A stretch of DNA of 5,252 nucleotides from an uncultured Loktanella sp. (GTDB lineage: Bacteria; Pseudomonadota; Alphaproteobacteria; Rhodobacterales; Rhodobacteraceae). Below are positions 1-5,232 of this stretch, one piece after another; position 1 is the first letter of the stretch; each line of letters begins with the position of its first letter. The position numbers were made by a program, and so were the translations under genes. Under the pieces are notes generated by a model, which made no database searches, had not been told where the DNA came from, and was given only the letters and a program-made list of their open reading frames with translations. Location: assembly GCA_913061335.1 (NCBI GenBank), contig CAJXTP010000211.1, positions 1-5,252 on the forward strand, read 5' to 3'.

Positions 1-48
1 TCTACACCTCTCTATTCGTCGGCAGCGTCAGATGTGTATAAGAGACAG
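1..48 (+). other. Nextera Read 1 adapter with P5 arm and i5 index (not biological)
   Basis: This is synthetic library sequence. Positions 1-7 match the end of the Illumina P5 arm, 8-15 (CTCTCTAT) match a standard Nextera i5 index, 16-29 match the Read 1 primer part, and 30-48 are the 19-base Tn5 mosaic end. Genomic sequence starts at 49. On the minus strand the mosaic end translates as LSLIHI, a tail often seen in falsely predicted proteins at untrimmed contig ends. Confidence 0.98.
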
Positions 49-162
49 AGCTAAGACATAGGCTGCGCGCAGCCGTTGCGAAAGAGTACTTTGCGATCTG
101 CGACAATTGGCGGTGCCGCGTGGCTTGCCGTTGGTGTCCGCGTGCGGGTAAGGTGGCGCATT
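49..162. other. Leader region of the GntR regulator gene; no gene seen
   Basis: This 114-base stretch has no convincing coding sequence on either strand. It starts at a library breakpoint, so the upstream neighbour is lost. It contains a perfect 14-base palindrome, GGCTGCGCGCAGCC (61-74), and TTGCGA repeated at 76-81 and 91-96, with TGCGA again at 99-103. No clear -35/-10 pair is visible. The reading frame is open from a TTG at 76, but that extension (RVRVRWR-rich) does not look like a GntR N-terminus. Confidence 0.5.
151..156 (+). promoter_or_regulatory. Ribosome binding site for the GntR regulator
   Basis: AGGTGG lies 6 bases before the ATG at 163 and supports that start over the TTG at 76. 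A second purine-rich site, GAAGGA (165-170), lies 7 bases before an ATG at 178, so a start five codons later is equally possible from the sequence alone. Confidence 0.55.
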
Positions 163-822
163 ATGAAGGACCAGACCATGCACGACACTCGCAGCCAGAA
201 CAAAGATGCTTATGCGCTTATCCTTGAGGCAATCGATAGCCACATCTATACGCCCGGTGATCGGCTTGTCGAAAGCGAACTGGCTGACCGATTTGGTGTG
301 TCGCGCACCCCGATCCGTGAGGCGTTGCAGCGGCTTGAGACGCAGAATTTGCTGACCCGGGATGGCCGGTCGTTGATTGTAGCCTCGCTTGACCATAACC
401 AACTGGCTGAACTGTATGTTGTGCGCGGCGAACTTGAGGGTTTGGCCGCGCGACTTGCCGCTCGCCATGCCACCCCAGAAGAGGTCGGTGTGCTGCGTGA
501 TATGTTGGCTGATGATCATAAGTTGGGCAATGATACTGCTGCGCTGAGCCGCGCAAACCGGCGGTTTCATAAGCAGATTCACCTAGCGTCACACAACAGG
601 TTCCTCGTGCGTCAGCTTGATCTTGTGCACCGATCCATGGCGCTTTTGGCGACCACGTCGCTTGCCGCTGAGGGCAGGATTGCAGGCACGTTGGAAGAAC
701 ACGGTCGCATCGTTGAGGCCATCGCAGCGAATGACGGTGACGCGGCTTATGCAGCCCTACGAGACCACATTTCCAAAGCCTATATTACGCGTCTGAAGCT
801 TGATGCACATGCGGTTGAGTAG
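163..822 (+). CDS. GntR family transcriptional regulator with FCD ligand-binding domain
   Basis: This 219-residue protein should be a cytoplasmic, dimeric DNA-binding regulator that senses a small carboxylate-type ligand. Residues 14-77 form the GntR winged helix: YTPGDRLVESELADRFGVSRTPIREAL holds the typical helix-turn-helix, with recognition helix around VSRTPIREALQRLE (46-59). Residues about 81-208 form the all-helical FCD domain. Likely metal or ligand-site residues are His136 (RRFH), His180 (EEH) and His202 (RDH); the position often filled by Asp in the D-x-x-FH motif is Asn132. The length is normal for the FadR/VanR group. The start is chosen for its Shine-Dalgarno site; an ATG at 178 (214 residues) is an alternative. 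The target gene is unknown, because such regulators often control a divergent or adjacent catabolic operon and that side is cut off by the adapter. The 3' end overlaps the convergent glycosyltransferase gene by 38 bases. Confidence 0.9.
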   Translation: MKDQTMHDTRSQNKDAYALILEAIDSHIYTPGDRLVESELADRFGVSRTPIREALQRLETQNLLTRDGRSLIVASLDHNQLAELYVVRGELEGLAARLAARHATPEEVGVLRDMLADDHKLGNDTAALSRANRRFHKQIHLASHNRFLVRQLDLVHRSMALLATTSLAAEGRIAGTLEEHGRIVEAIAANDGDAAYAALRDHISKAYITRLKLDAHAVE

Positions 823-2674
823 CCGCGTCGGGTAAAAGGACGCCATGCGTGGTCTTGTCCCAGTAGTACGGTTTCCAAGCGAGTTCGCTCAGGCCTTTAT
901 AAGCGGCGACGGCAGCTAACGGGAAATATACCTGCAAGGTTAACGCCCATTTGATGAGCCACATTTTATTCGCGGCCCGCAGTGCGATGACCGCGACGGC
1001 AAAGTTTATCAGCTCAGTTGCGAAAAATACGCCCGCCAGACCCCAAAACCAATATGGTGGCAATACCTGCAACAGCGGGTGGGCAATGCCAAGTGGAATG
1101 ATCCAAAACGACCAAAGGACTGGGGCCAGCACAAATTGCGACAATGTGCCTGCAAACAAAAGCTGCACCCCCCAGAACCTGCGTGGCCCAAGATCGACCC
1201 AAAGCTGTCGTGGATCTCGCATGTGGACAGCATAGGTGATCGCATAGCCCTTAAGCCAGCGGGACCGCTGTTTGATCCAGGGCCAAAATCGCCCGTTGGC
1301 CTCTTCTTGGGTCACAGTTGGAATCAGCTCAGTCCGGTATCCTGCACGCGCAAGGCGTACGCCCAAATCTGCATCCTCGGTTACGTTGTGGGCATCCCAG
1401 CCGCCCAACTCCTCGAGTATGTCTCGCCGGAAGAACAACGTTGTCCCACCCAGCGGTACAACCAATCCCAGCTTTTCCAATCCCGGCAACACGATCCGAA
1501 ACCAACTTGCATATTCGATTGTAAAGCAGCGGGTTAGCCAATTTGCACTGTCGTTATGGTAGTCTAAAACGCCCTGTAGGCAGGCGACTTCAGGACCGCG
1601 ATTGGCGAAATGTGCTGCAACGATACGCAATTGGTCGGGGGCGGGGGCGTCTTCGGCGTCGTACACACCAATGATACTGCCACGCGCAAAATCCAACGCA
1701 AAATTCAAAGCCCGAGGCTTGGTACGCAGCGTCCCTTGCGGGACAACGATGGGTCGCATCCATGTCGGCAGGACAGTTTTTCCCAGCGCATCGCGGGTCG
1801 TCAAATCGTCGCTTTCGGTCACAAGGCAGACGTCCAACAGTTCAATCGGGTAGTCGATTTCACGAATGCGTGCCAACAAATGTTGCGCGATTTCTGTTTC
1901 GCGGAAAAGCGGTATCAGAAGGGAAATCACTGGCAAGCGCGCGGGGACGGCGTTGGGAGGGACATAGTCGTTTTTTGTGCTGAGGCATTTGAATGCGGCA
2001 GCAGTTTTAAGTGCCGTCGACAAAATTAGCACAATCACCGCTAACGCGCACAGAATACTGACCGTCGCTATTGGAAATGCGATGAGCCCAGCGAGCAAGA
2101 AAATTACAACCGCCAGCCCGCGTTTCAGGGCAAGAGGGGCATTCCATCCGCGACTGCTTTGGTGTTCGGGGACTTTGGTTTCGGCCGCATAGCTAAGAGA
2201 CTGATGGCGCATCGCGAGCACGCTACGCTCTAGATAGTCGCGGATGGTGATTGCGAAACGGACTGGGCCCAGCGTGTCGTGCAAGGCCTTTGACTGGCGG
2301 TCGAACTGGTCGGGCTTGTCGGTTAAAACAACAGTGCTTGCGCCCATTATGCGCCAAGGTAACAGCCCGCTTCGTATCGCGCTTGCAGCACCAAATTTGT
2401 CGAGCAAGGTTGGATCAGGAAGCTCTTCACAAGGGTTAACCATTTGCGTTTGGTACATCGTTGAATAGGCCTGCGCGATAGATAGCCCCGCGATCCCAAA
2501 ATTTGACATAAGTACATCGGCAATGCGCAGTCCTTGGCGTTGGGCGATGGCCTCGGCGGCCACAGCATTGTCTTGTGACAGCACGTCGCTAGTCACTAAA
2601 AGTGACGCAAGCGATCCTAGCCCGCGCAGGGGCGGAACCATTGTTTGCAAAATACGTGGTGGGGCCAGCAACAT
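785..2674 (-). CDS. Membrane-bound family 2 glycosyltransferase with N-terminal MshEN/T2SSE_N-like domain
   Basis: This 629-residue inner-membrane protein probably adds sugars from a nucleotide-sugar donor to a growing surface or exopolysaccharide on the cytoplasmic face. Residues about 30-125 form a soluble domain resembling the N-domain of type II secretion ATPases (MshEN/T2SSE_N), ending in the typical LPWRIMGASTVVLTDKP. Two likely membrane helices follow (about 186-202 and 204-222). The GT-A catalytic core spans about 248-475 and shows all processive GT2 motifs: ESDD (287-290), KPRALN (319-324), YDAED (338-342, metal/UDP binding), TED (432-434, catalytic base) and QRSRW (469-473, acceptor site). 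Three more helices lie near 502-525, 541-565 and 574-591. The order resembles BcsA/NfrB-type synthases, but there is no PilZ domain. The ATG at 2674 has AAGG 5 bases upstream. The substrate and product cannot be read from the sequence. The gene sits 66 bases after carA on the same strand, but a CtrA-like box in the gap suggests separate control. Confidence 0.88.
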   Translation of the reverse strand: MLLAPPRILQTMVPPLRGLGSLASLLVTSDVLSQDNAVAAEAIAQRQGLRIADVLMSNFGIAGLSIAQAYSTMYQTQMVNPCEELPDPTLLDKFGAASAIRSGLLPWRIMGASTVVLTDKPDQFDRQSKALHDTLGPVRFAITIRDYLERSVLAMRHQSLSYAAETKVPEHQSSRGWNAPLALKRGLAVVIFLLAGLIAFPIATVSILCALAVIVLILSTALKTAAAFKCLSTKNDYVPPNAVPARLPVISLLIPLFRETEIAQHLLARIREIDYPIELLDVCLVTESDDLTTRDALGKTVLPTWMRPIVVPQGTLRTKPRALNFALDFARGSIIGVYDAEDAPAPDQLRIVAAHFANRGPEVACLQGVLDYHNDSANWLTRCFTIEYASWFRIVLPGLEKLGLVVPLGGTTLFFRRDILEELGGWDAHNVTEDADLGVRLARAGYRTELIPTVTQEEANGRFWPWIKQRSRWLKGYAITYAVHMRDPRQLWVDLGPRRFWGVQLLFAGTLSQFVLAPVLWSFWIIPLGIAHPLLQVLPPYWFWGLAGVFFATELINFAVAVIALRAANKMWLIKWALTLQVYFPLAAVAAYKGLSELAWKPYYWDKTTHGVLLPDAATQPHVHQASDA

Positions 2675-2679
2675 TGGAG

Positions 2680-2696
2680 CCTTGCAGTTAACAAGG
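2680..2696 (-). promoter_or_regulatory. Small hairpin covering the glycosyltransferase ribosome binding site
   Basis: On the minus strand CCTTG, a 7-base loop (TTAACTG) and CAAGG form a 5-bp stem just before the glycosyltransferase start. The AAGG Shine-Dalgarno (2683-2680), 5 bases before the ATG, lies in the 3' arm, so folding would hide it. The stem is short, and its effect on translation is inference. Confidence 0.4.
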
Positions 2697-2716
2697 TTCT
2701 ATTGTCGGTCAGTCGC

Positions 2717-2732
2717 GTTAATTGTTAGTTAA
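2717..2732 (-). promoter_or_regulatory. Putative CtrA binding box upstream of the glycosyltransferase gene
   Basis: Read on the minus strand the sequence is TTAACTAACAATTAAC, an exact match to the TTAA-N7-TTAAC consensus for CtrA, the cell-cycle, motility and gene-transfer-agent response regulator of alphaproteobacteria. It ends 42 bases before the glycosyltransferase ATG, a fair place for an activator site near -35. A further GTTAAC half-site lies at 2687-2692. A matching -10 is not obvious: CAATAG (2704-2699) is the nearest candidate and its spacing is poor. The consensus match is seen directly; binding is inferred. Confidence 0.5.
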
Positions 2733-2740
2733 TATGCGCG

Positions 2741-3901
2741 TTAGGCGCTGCGGGCGGCCATGGCTGCGGCAAACCGTTCAAACAGGTAATAGCTGTCTTG
2801 GGGGCCTGGGCTTGCTTCGGGATGGTATTGCACGCCAAAAACTGGCCGGTCGGCCATGCGGATTCCGCAATTAGACCCGTCAAACAAGGAAACATGGGTT
2901 TCAATCACGCGATCCGGCAGGGTTTGGCTGTCGACAGCAAATCCGTGGTTCATCGAAGTGATTTCGACTTTGCCAGTCTCATTGTCTTTCACAGGATGGT
3001 TTGCCCCGTGATGGCCGTGGTTCATTTTGACGGTCTGTGCCCCAAGCGCCAAGGCAAGCATCTGGTGTCCCAAACAAATCCCGAACACCGGAAGGTCGGT
3101 TTTAGCTAAGACGTCTTTGATCATTGGGACCGCATATGCGCCCGTTGCTGCAGGATCACCGGGACCGTTTGACAGAAAAACGCCGTCAGGGTTATGGGCG
3201 AGCACGTCTTGTGCGGTCGCAGATGCAGGTAAAACAGTGACGTCACAGCCAGCAGATGCAAGGCACCGCAGGATGTTACGTTTTGCGCCGTAGTCGATCG
3301 CCACAACCTTGTGCTTGGCTGCGGTTTGGGTAGCATAGCCTTCGGGCCACGCCCACCGCATTTCGTTCCAATGGTAGGATTGCGCGCAGGTTACATCTTT
3401 GGCCAGATCAAGACCGATTAAACCACCAAAGTCGCGGGCCTTTTGCACAAGTGCAGCAATGTCAAAATTCCCGTCTGGATCATGTGCTAGGGCGACATGT
3501 GGGGCACCTTGTTGCCGAATTGCACGTGTCAGCCGCCGCGTGTCTACGCCGCCCATGCCAATGCGGCCCCGGCTTGCCAACCACGGGCCGAGTTCCTCAG
3601 TGGCGCGCCAGCTTGACGATTCTGTTGGGTCCCATTTGACGATCATGCCGGCGGCCACTGGATCGGCCGTTTCATCATCTTCTGGTGTAACGCCAGTGTT
3701 GCCAATGTGGGGAAAGGTAAACGTCACGACTTGGCCCGCATAAGACGGGTCCGTCATTATCTCTTGGTAGCCTGTCATGGCTGTATTGAAGCAAAGCTCT
3801 GCAGACGTCTCACCAGTAGCGCCAAAGCCATGCCCGTAAAAGATCGTGCCGTCAGCGAGTGCCAAGCAGGCAGTGGGTTTCGTCGGTTCAGATTGTGTCA
3901 T
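2741..3901 (-). CDS. carA: Carbamoyl-phosphate synthase small (glutaminase) subunit
   Basis: CarA hydrolyses glutamine and channels ammonia to CarB, which makes carbamoyl phosphate for arginine and pyrimidine synthesis in the cytoplasm. The 386-residue length is normal. Residues about 10-150 form the N-terminal CPSase domain (LADGTIFYGHGFG, FNTAMTGYQEIMTDPSYAGQ, GGVDTRRLTRAIR). Residues about 197-380 form the class I glutamine amidotransferase domain, with oxyanion motif NGPGDP (245-250), nucleophile Cys276 in GICLGHQ, and His360/Glu362 in YHPEASPGP, so the active site is complete. Start choice: the frame also offers ATGs at 3916 and 3910, but only 3901 has a well-spaced Shine-Dalgarno (GGGGA, 8 bases upstream), and its MTQSEPTKPTACLALADG opening fits relatives. 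carB is not next to it, as is common in alphaproteobacteria. It is divergent from the GatB/YqeY gene and shares its promoter region. Confidence 0.98.
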   Translation of the reverse strand: MTQSEPTKPTACLALADGTIFYGHGFGATGETSAELCFNTAMTGYQEIMTDPSYAGQVVTFTFPHIGNTGVTPEDDETADPVAAGMIVKWDPTESSSWRATEELGPWLASRGRIGMGGVDTRRLTRAIRQQGAPHVALAHDPDGNFDIAALVQKARDFGGLIGLDLAKDVTCAQSYHWNEMRWAWPEGYATQTAAKHKVVAIDYGAKRNILRCLASAGCDVTVLPASATAQDVLAHNPDGVFLSNGPGDPAATGAYAVPMIKDVLAKTDLPVFGICLGHQMLALALGAQTVKMNHGHHGANHPVKDNETGKVEITSMNHGFAVDSQTLPDRVIETHVSLFDGSNCGIRMADRPVFGVQYHPEASPGPQDSYYLFERFAAAMAARSA

Positions 3902-3909
3902 CTTATACA

Positions 3910-3914
3910 TCCCC
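3910..3914 (-). promoter_or_regulatory. Ribosome binding site that decides the carA start
   Basis: GGGGA on the minus strand lies 8 bases before the ATG at 3901. It overlaps the alternative ATG at 3910, and the ATG at 3916 has no purine-rich site before it, so the two upstream ATGs are unlikely starts. Confidence 0.6.
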
Positions 3915-3934
3915 ATGCAGCCAAATTGGTTTGT

Positions 3935-3963
3935 GGTCTATGGGCGGAGCAGGGCAGGGTCAA
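3935..3963 (-). promoter_or_regulatory. Candidate sigma-70 promoter for carA
   Basis: TTGACC (3963-3958) and TAGACC (3940-3935) are separated by 17 bases. The -35 is good (5 of 6 to TTGACA) but the -10 is weak. Transcription would begin near 3928 and give a leader of about 27 bases before the ATG at 3901. A leader this short leaves no room for an attenuator. Confidence 0.4.
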
Positions 3964-4012
3964 GGCCCATATGTGTCGTAAAACAAGGGCGCACTCGCCA
4001 TTTTTCAGGTGG

Positions 4013-4041
4013 TTGTCAGACCGAACTGATGCGCCTATGTT
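4013..4041 (+). promoter_or_regulatory. Sigma-70 promoter for the GatB/YqeY gene
   Basis: TTGTCA (4013-4018) and TATGTT (4036-4041) are separated by exactly 17 bases, a good housekeeping promoter. The predicted start of transcription near 4048 gives a leader of about 28 bases before the ATG at 4076. It lies back to back with the carA promoter, about 50 bases away. Confidence 0.6.
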
Positions 4042-4075
4042 CCGGTTTCTGTTTTGACCACTGATGGGACGACCA

Positions 4076-4537
4076 ATGGACATGCGCAACCGTATTACGG
4101 CAGCACTAAAAGACGCGATGAAGTCGAAAGAGGCGGATCGGTTGTCCACGCTTCGGCTTATCAATGCTGCGATCAAAGATCGTGACATCGCACTGCGCGG
4201 CACAAGTGAAGAAGACGCTGGCGTTAGTGAAGCGGAAATTCTGGGTATTTTGGGCAAGATGGTAAAGCAACGCCAAGAAAGCGCACGTGCTTATGAAGAA
4301 GGCGGACGGTTAGAGCTTGCTGCAAAAGAGCTTTCCGAGATCAAAGTGATTGAAGACTTTCTGCCGCGTCAGTTGACTGCGACTGAGGCCGAGGCGGCTG
4401 TCGACGCTGCAATCGCCGAGGTTGACGCAGGTAGCCTGCGCGACATGGGGAAAGTCATGGCCGTGCTGAAAGGCAAATACACAGGTCAAATGGACTTTAG
4501 CAAAGCCGGCCCGATGGTCAAATCGCGCCTTGGCTAA
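4076..4537 (+). CDS. GatB/YqeY domain-containing protein
   Basis: This 153-residue cytoplasmic protein belongs to the free-standing YqeY family, which resembles the C-terminal tail domain of the GatB subunit of Asp-tRNA(Asn)/Glu-tRNA(Gln) amidotransferase. That domain contacts tRNA in GatB; the role of stand-alone members is not well defined. Visible family signatures are RLSTLRLINAAIKDRDIALRG (22-42), ILGKMVKQRQESARAYEEGGR (58-78), EIKVIEDFLPRQL (88-100) and the C-terminal RDMGKVMAVLKGKYTGQMDF (122-141). The protein is full length and mostly helical. Start choice: ATG at 4076 has GGGA 6 bases upstream and gives the MDMRNRI opening seen in relatives (M-D/E-L-R type); ATG at 4064 has no ribosome site. 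Divergent carA next to yqeY is a familiar alphaproteobacterial arrangement, often followed elsewhere by dnaG and rpoD, which are not here. Confidence 0.93.
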   Translation: MDMRNRITAALKDAMKSKEADRLSTLRLINAAIKDRDIALRGTSEEDAGVSEAEILGILGKMVKQRQESARAYEEGGRLELAAKELSEIKVIEDFLPRQLTATEAEAAVDAAIAEVDAGSLRDMGKVMAVLKGKYTGQMDFSKAGPMVKSRLG

Positions 4538-4556
4538 CTGTATCGACTGTGAAGGG

Positions 4557-4603
4557 TTAAAACCCATCCGACGACATGTCGGTATCCGTAAGATGGGTTT
4601 TAA
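4557..4603. terminator. Bidirectional terminator between the convergent GatB/YqeY and DUF2244 genes
   Basis: TTAAAACCCATC (4557-4568) and GATGGGTTTTAA (4592-4603) pair perfectly over 12 bp. Because the arms are A-rich on one side and T-rich on the other, the stem ends in GGGTTTT on either strand, as in shared terminators between convergent genes. The 23-base apical part holds its own palindrome, CGACATGTCG (4572-4581). The DUF2244 stop codon (4602-4600) lies inside the stem. The apical part is longer than in a classic intrinsic terminator. Confidence 0.7.
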
Positions 4604-5103
4604 TCCATCTTTGGTGATCCGCTGAGCAAAGCTTGCTTAAGTACGCCGTAAAGCGCCAAGCGCTCATCTACATCCAAAAATGCCCCGATCTCGACCTCGC
4701 GGTCACCGCCACGTAGGGTCAGATAATTTTCAACCGGCCCGCCGAATTGATGTAGATGTACGCTCGCCCAATATCTGTTAGCGGCCCAAGTCTGAACCGA
4801 GCCGTCCGTATTGTGTCTTTTCAGGTCGACTTGTTCGACTGTTGCGCAAAGCACTTCTAAGATCTCGCCCCGCTTGTAGCTTGCCTTTACCGCCGCCCAC
4901 AGCCCTAGCATCACCAAACCGAAAAACGGCAAAATACCCCACAAAGCAGTTTTTCCTAAAAGAGCGATAAGCGGGAGCGCGACGATCACGGCGGTTGCAC
5001 CGAAGAACAAAACAAAGTCTTTGCGCAGCAATGACCGGTAGGGCCAGAGGCTAAGTTCCCATATTTGGGGCTCGGTAGGCGTAAATGTCCATTCGTAAGG
5101 CAT
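4600..5103 (-). CDS. DUF2244 domain-containing two-helix membrane protein
   Basis: This 167-residue protein matches the DUF2244 (COG5488) family of small alphaproteobacterial membrane proteins of unknown function. It opens with MPYEWTFTPTEP and the family-typical LSLWPYRSLLRKDFVLFF. Two hydrophobic helices follow (about 30-49 and 53-73), joined by a tight turn, so both ends probably face the cytoplasm. The rest is a soluble beta-rich domain with conserved WAANRYWASVHLH (106-118), GGPVENYLTLRGG (121-133) and REVEIGAFLDVDERLALY (135-152). There is no signal peptide and no catalytic motif I can name. The start at 5103 has no Shine-Dalgarno; instead a TATAAT -10 places transcription start at the ATG itself. 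The gene converges on GatB/YqeY and ends inside their shared terminator. It follows, after a terminator, another minus-strand gene that may be a cytochrome oxidase gene. Confidence 0.9.
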   Translation of the reverse strand: MPYEWTFTPTEPQIWELSLWPYRSLLRKDFVLFFGATAVIVALPLIALLGKTALWGILPFFGLVMLGLWAAVKASYKRGEILEVLCATVEQVDLKRHNTDGSVQTWAANRYWASVHLHQFGGPVENYLTLRGGDREVEIGAFLDVDERLALYGVLKQALLSGSPKMD

Positions 5104-5109
5104 GCGTTG

Positions 5110-5137
5110 ATTATAATCCGGTCAATCCGACAGGCAA
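5110..5137 (-). promoter_or_regulatory. Promoter for the DUF2244 gene, predicted to give a leaderless mRNA
   Basis: On the minus strand TTGCCT (5137-5132) and a perfect TATAAT (5115-5110) are 16 bases apart. The start of transcription, 7 bases after the last T of the -10, falls on the A of the ATG at 5103. There is no ribosome binding site between, which fits leaderless translation. Confidence 0.6.
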
Positions 5138-5155
5138 GGCCACCCCGTAACGAAT

Positions 5156-5183
5156 AAGGGCCCCGCAAACATGCGGAGCCCTT
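5156..5183 (-). terminator. Hairpin terminator after the truncated right-hand gene
   Basis: Arms AAGGGC-C-CCGC (5156-5166) and GCGG-A-GCCCTT (5173-5183) pair over 10 bp with one C-A mismatch and a 6-base loop. On the minus strand the stem is followed by ATTCGTT, a modest T-rich tail. It lies 27 bases after the stop codon at 5211 and ahead of the DUF2244 promoter, so it should insulate the two genes. Confidence 0.7.
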
Positions 5184-5210
5184 TGGTATTTGTCTCAAGG
5201 ATAACAGCGC

Positions 5211-5232
5211 TTAATGCGCGTGCCCTTTGTCC
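5211..5232 (-). CDS. C-terminal end of a truncated gene (...DKGHAH), possibly cytochrome c oxidase subunit I
   Basis: Reading the minus strand into a TAA at 5213-5211 gives Asp-Lys-Gly-His-Ala-His-stop; the base before (G) would fit a Trp codon. The rest is replaced by adapter from 5233. A stop followed at the right distance by a hairpin terminator supports a real gene end. The tail resembles the W-D-x-x-H-A-H ending I recall for CtaD, the haem-copper oxidase subunit I of Rhodobacteraceae, but six residues are far too few to assign it. The frame is chosen from the stop and terminator alone. Confidence 0.35.

Noticed and set aside
76..162. N-terminal extension of the GntR protein from a TTG at 76
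   Set aside because: The added residues do not resemble GntR N-termini, no ribosome binding site precedes the TTG, and a good one precedes the ATG at 163.
28..582. Long minus-strand open frame (184 codons) opposite the GntR gene
   Set aside because: It runs into the adapter and ends in LSLIHI, and it has no recognisable domain; the opposite strand carries a clear GntR/FCD protein.
1079..1537. Plus-strand open frame of 152 codons opposite the glycosyltransferase
   Set aside because: It is antisense to the catalytic and C-terminal regions of a well-supported gene, has no start signal and shows low-complexity, non-family sequence.
2436..2443. TTAACCAT, a CtrA half-site sequence
   Set aside because: It lies inside the glycosyltransferase coding region and has no partner half-site, so it is probably coding coincidence.
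2715..2740. Terminator after carA built from CGCG-TTAA repeats
   Set aside because: The arms pair only with a 4-base bulge and there is no T-tract; the CtrA-box reading explains the TTAA repeats better.
5119..5124. TTGACC on the minus strand as -35 of the DUF2244 promoter
   Set aside because: It is only 3 bases from the TATAAT; TTGCCT at 5137-5132 has workable spacing.
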